From CAIMFV01 sp040757715 (GTDB taxonomy: Bacteria > Pseudomonadota > Alphaproteobacteria > Caulobacterales > Caulobacteraceae): DNA of 64,000 bases. The notes beneath the pieces are model-generated. The model was not told the origin of the DNA and did no database searches. It saw only the letters and a program-made list of their open reading frames with translations. The stretch is from contig JBFLWS010000001.1 in assembly GCA_040757715.1 (NCBI GenBank), positions 124,001 through 188,000 of the forward strand, read 5' to 3'. A program made the translations under genes and the position numbers. Shown here in pieces: positions 63,866 through 64,000 of this stretch (positions are counted from its first letter, which is position 1; each line of letters begins with the position of its first letter).

Positions 63866-64000
63866 GCCGCACGCTGCAAGGCGGCTGTCACTGCCGCGCG
63901 GTGCGTTTCGAGGTCGATCTGCCGGAGCAGGTGGAGGCGCAGAGCTGCAACTGCTCCATCTGCGCCATGACCGGCTTCGTGCACATCATCGTGCCCAAGA
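63862..64000 (+). CDS. GFA-domain (CENP-V/glutathione-dependent formaldehyde-activating-like) protein, 5' part
   Basis: Only the first 46 codons are present; the window ends inside the gene. The start overlaps pdhB by four bases (ATGA). It has the zinc-binding cysteines of the GFA family: GGCHCRAVRFEV and CNCSICAMTG. Proteins of this family carry a structural zinc, but most have no proven link to formaldehyde. The reaction is unknown. Confidence 0.85.
   Translation, partial: MSRTLQGGCHCRAVRFEVDLPEQVEAQSCNCSICAMTGFVHIIVPK

Overview
The window is high-GC chromosomal DNA from an alphaproteobacterium, most likely of the Caulobacterales. This rests on the UPF0262 gene between hisD and a low-molecular-weight phosphatase, the omega subunit sequence, a GTTC-N7-GTTC LexA box, a tRNA-His with the divergent alphaproteobacterial acceptor end, a GCTANAWC-type -10 element, and pyruvate dehydrogenase E1-beta carrying a lipoyl domain. 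These are family-level inferences; no database search was possible. Genes are tightly packed, often with 4-base stop/start overlaps and many GTG or TTG starts. I found no transposase, integrase, prophage, CRISPR array or rRNA.

Layout. 1-3618: hisD end, UPF0262, phosphatase, infA, maf, a short RNase E/G homologue, yacG, tRNA-Phe. 3619-4286: the only long gene-free stretch. 4287-7988: exbB-exbD-tonB with a clear terminator, tRNA-His, a PLP decarboxylase, tRNA-Ser. 8098-14690: a dicarboxylate/amino-acid symporter and two OmpR-type two-component systems meeting tail to tail; the second is in an operon with a secreted EF-hand protein. 14817-24081: amino acid permease, HrpB helicase, two RNA methyltransferases, a membrane glycosyltransferase, a TetR regulator with a PLP dehydratase. 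24085-30308: lytic transglycosylase, dapA, smpB, MFS exporter, family 5-like uracil-DNA glycosylase, NYN-domain protein. 30344-41028: folK-rpoZ-spoT, then pyrE-pdxJ-acpS-lepB-rnc-era-recO, and parC. 41050-51990: lexA, a sugar-dehydrogenase-like lipoprotein, and a split tryptophan locus (trpGDC and ppiD-trpE) separated by a chemoreceptor and a Phd-VapC toxin-antitoxin pair. 52148-64000: tpiA-secG-pyrG, rpmF, an amidohydrolase-MTA/SAH nucleosidase pair, an enoyl-CoA hydratase, eno, ftsB, pdhA-pdhB and the start of a GFA-domain gene.

Most of the window is core metabolism and information processing: glycolysis to acetyl-CoA (tpiA, eno, pdhAB), tryptophan, lysine, pyrimidine and cofactor synthesis, translation, ppGpp signalling and envelope growth. 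The accessory elements are the two-component/EF-hand cluster, the toxin-antitoxin insertion, the chemoreceptor and the transporters. I did not find a convincing undescribed multi-gene system. The best leads are the His-rich sensor kinase with its EF-hand partner, a probable CTG start for spoT, the folded leader of pdhA, and the amidohydrolase with an altered metal site.
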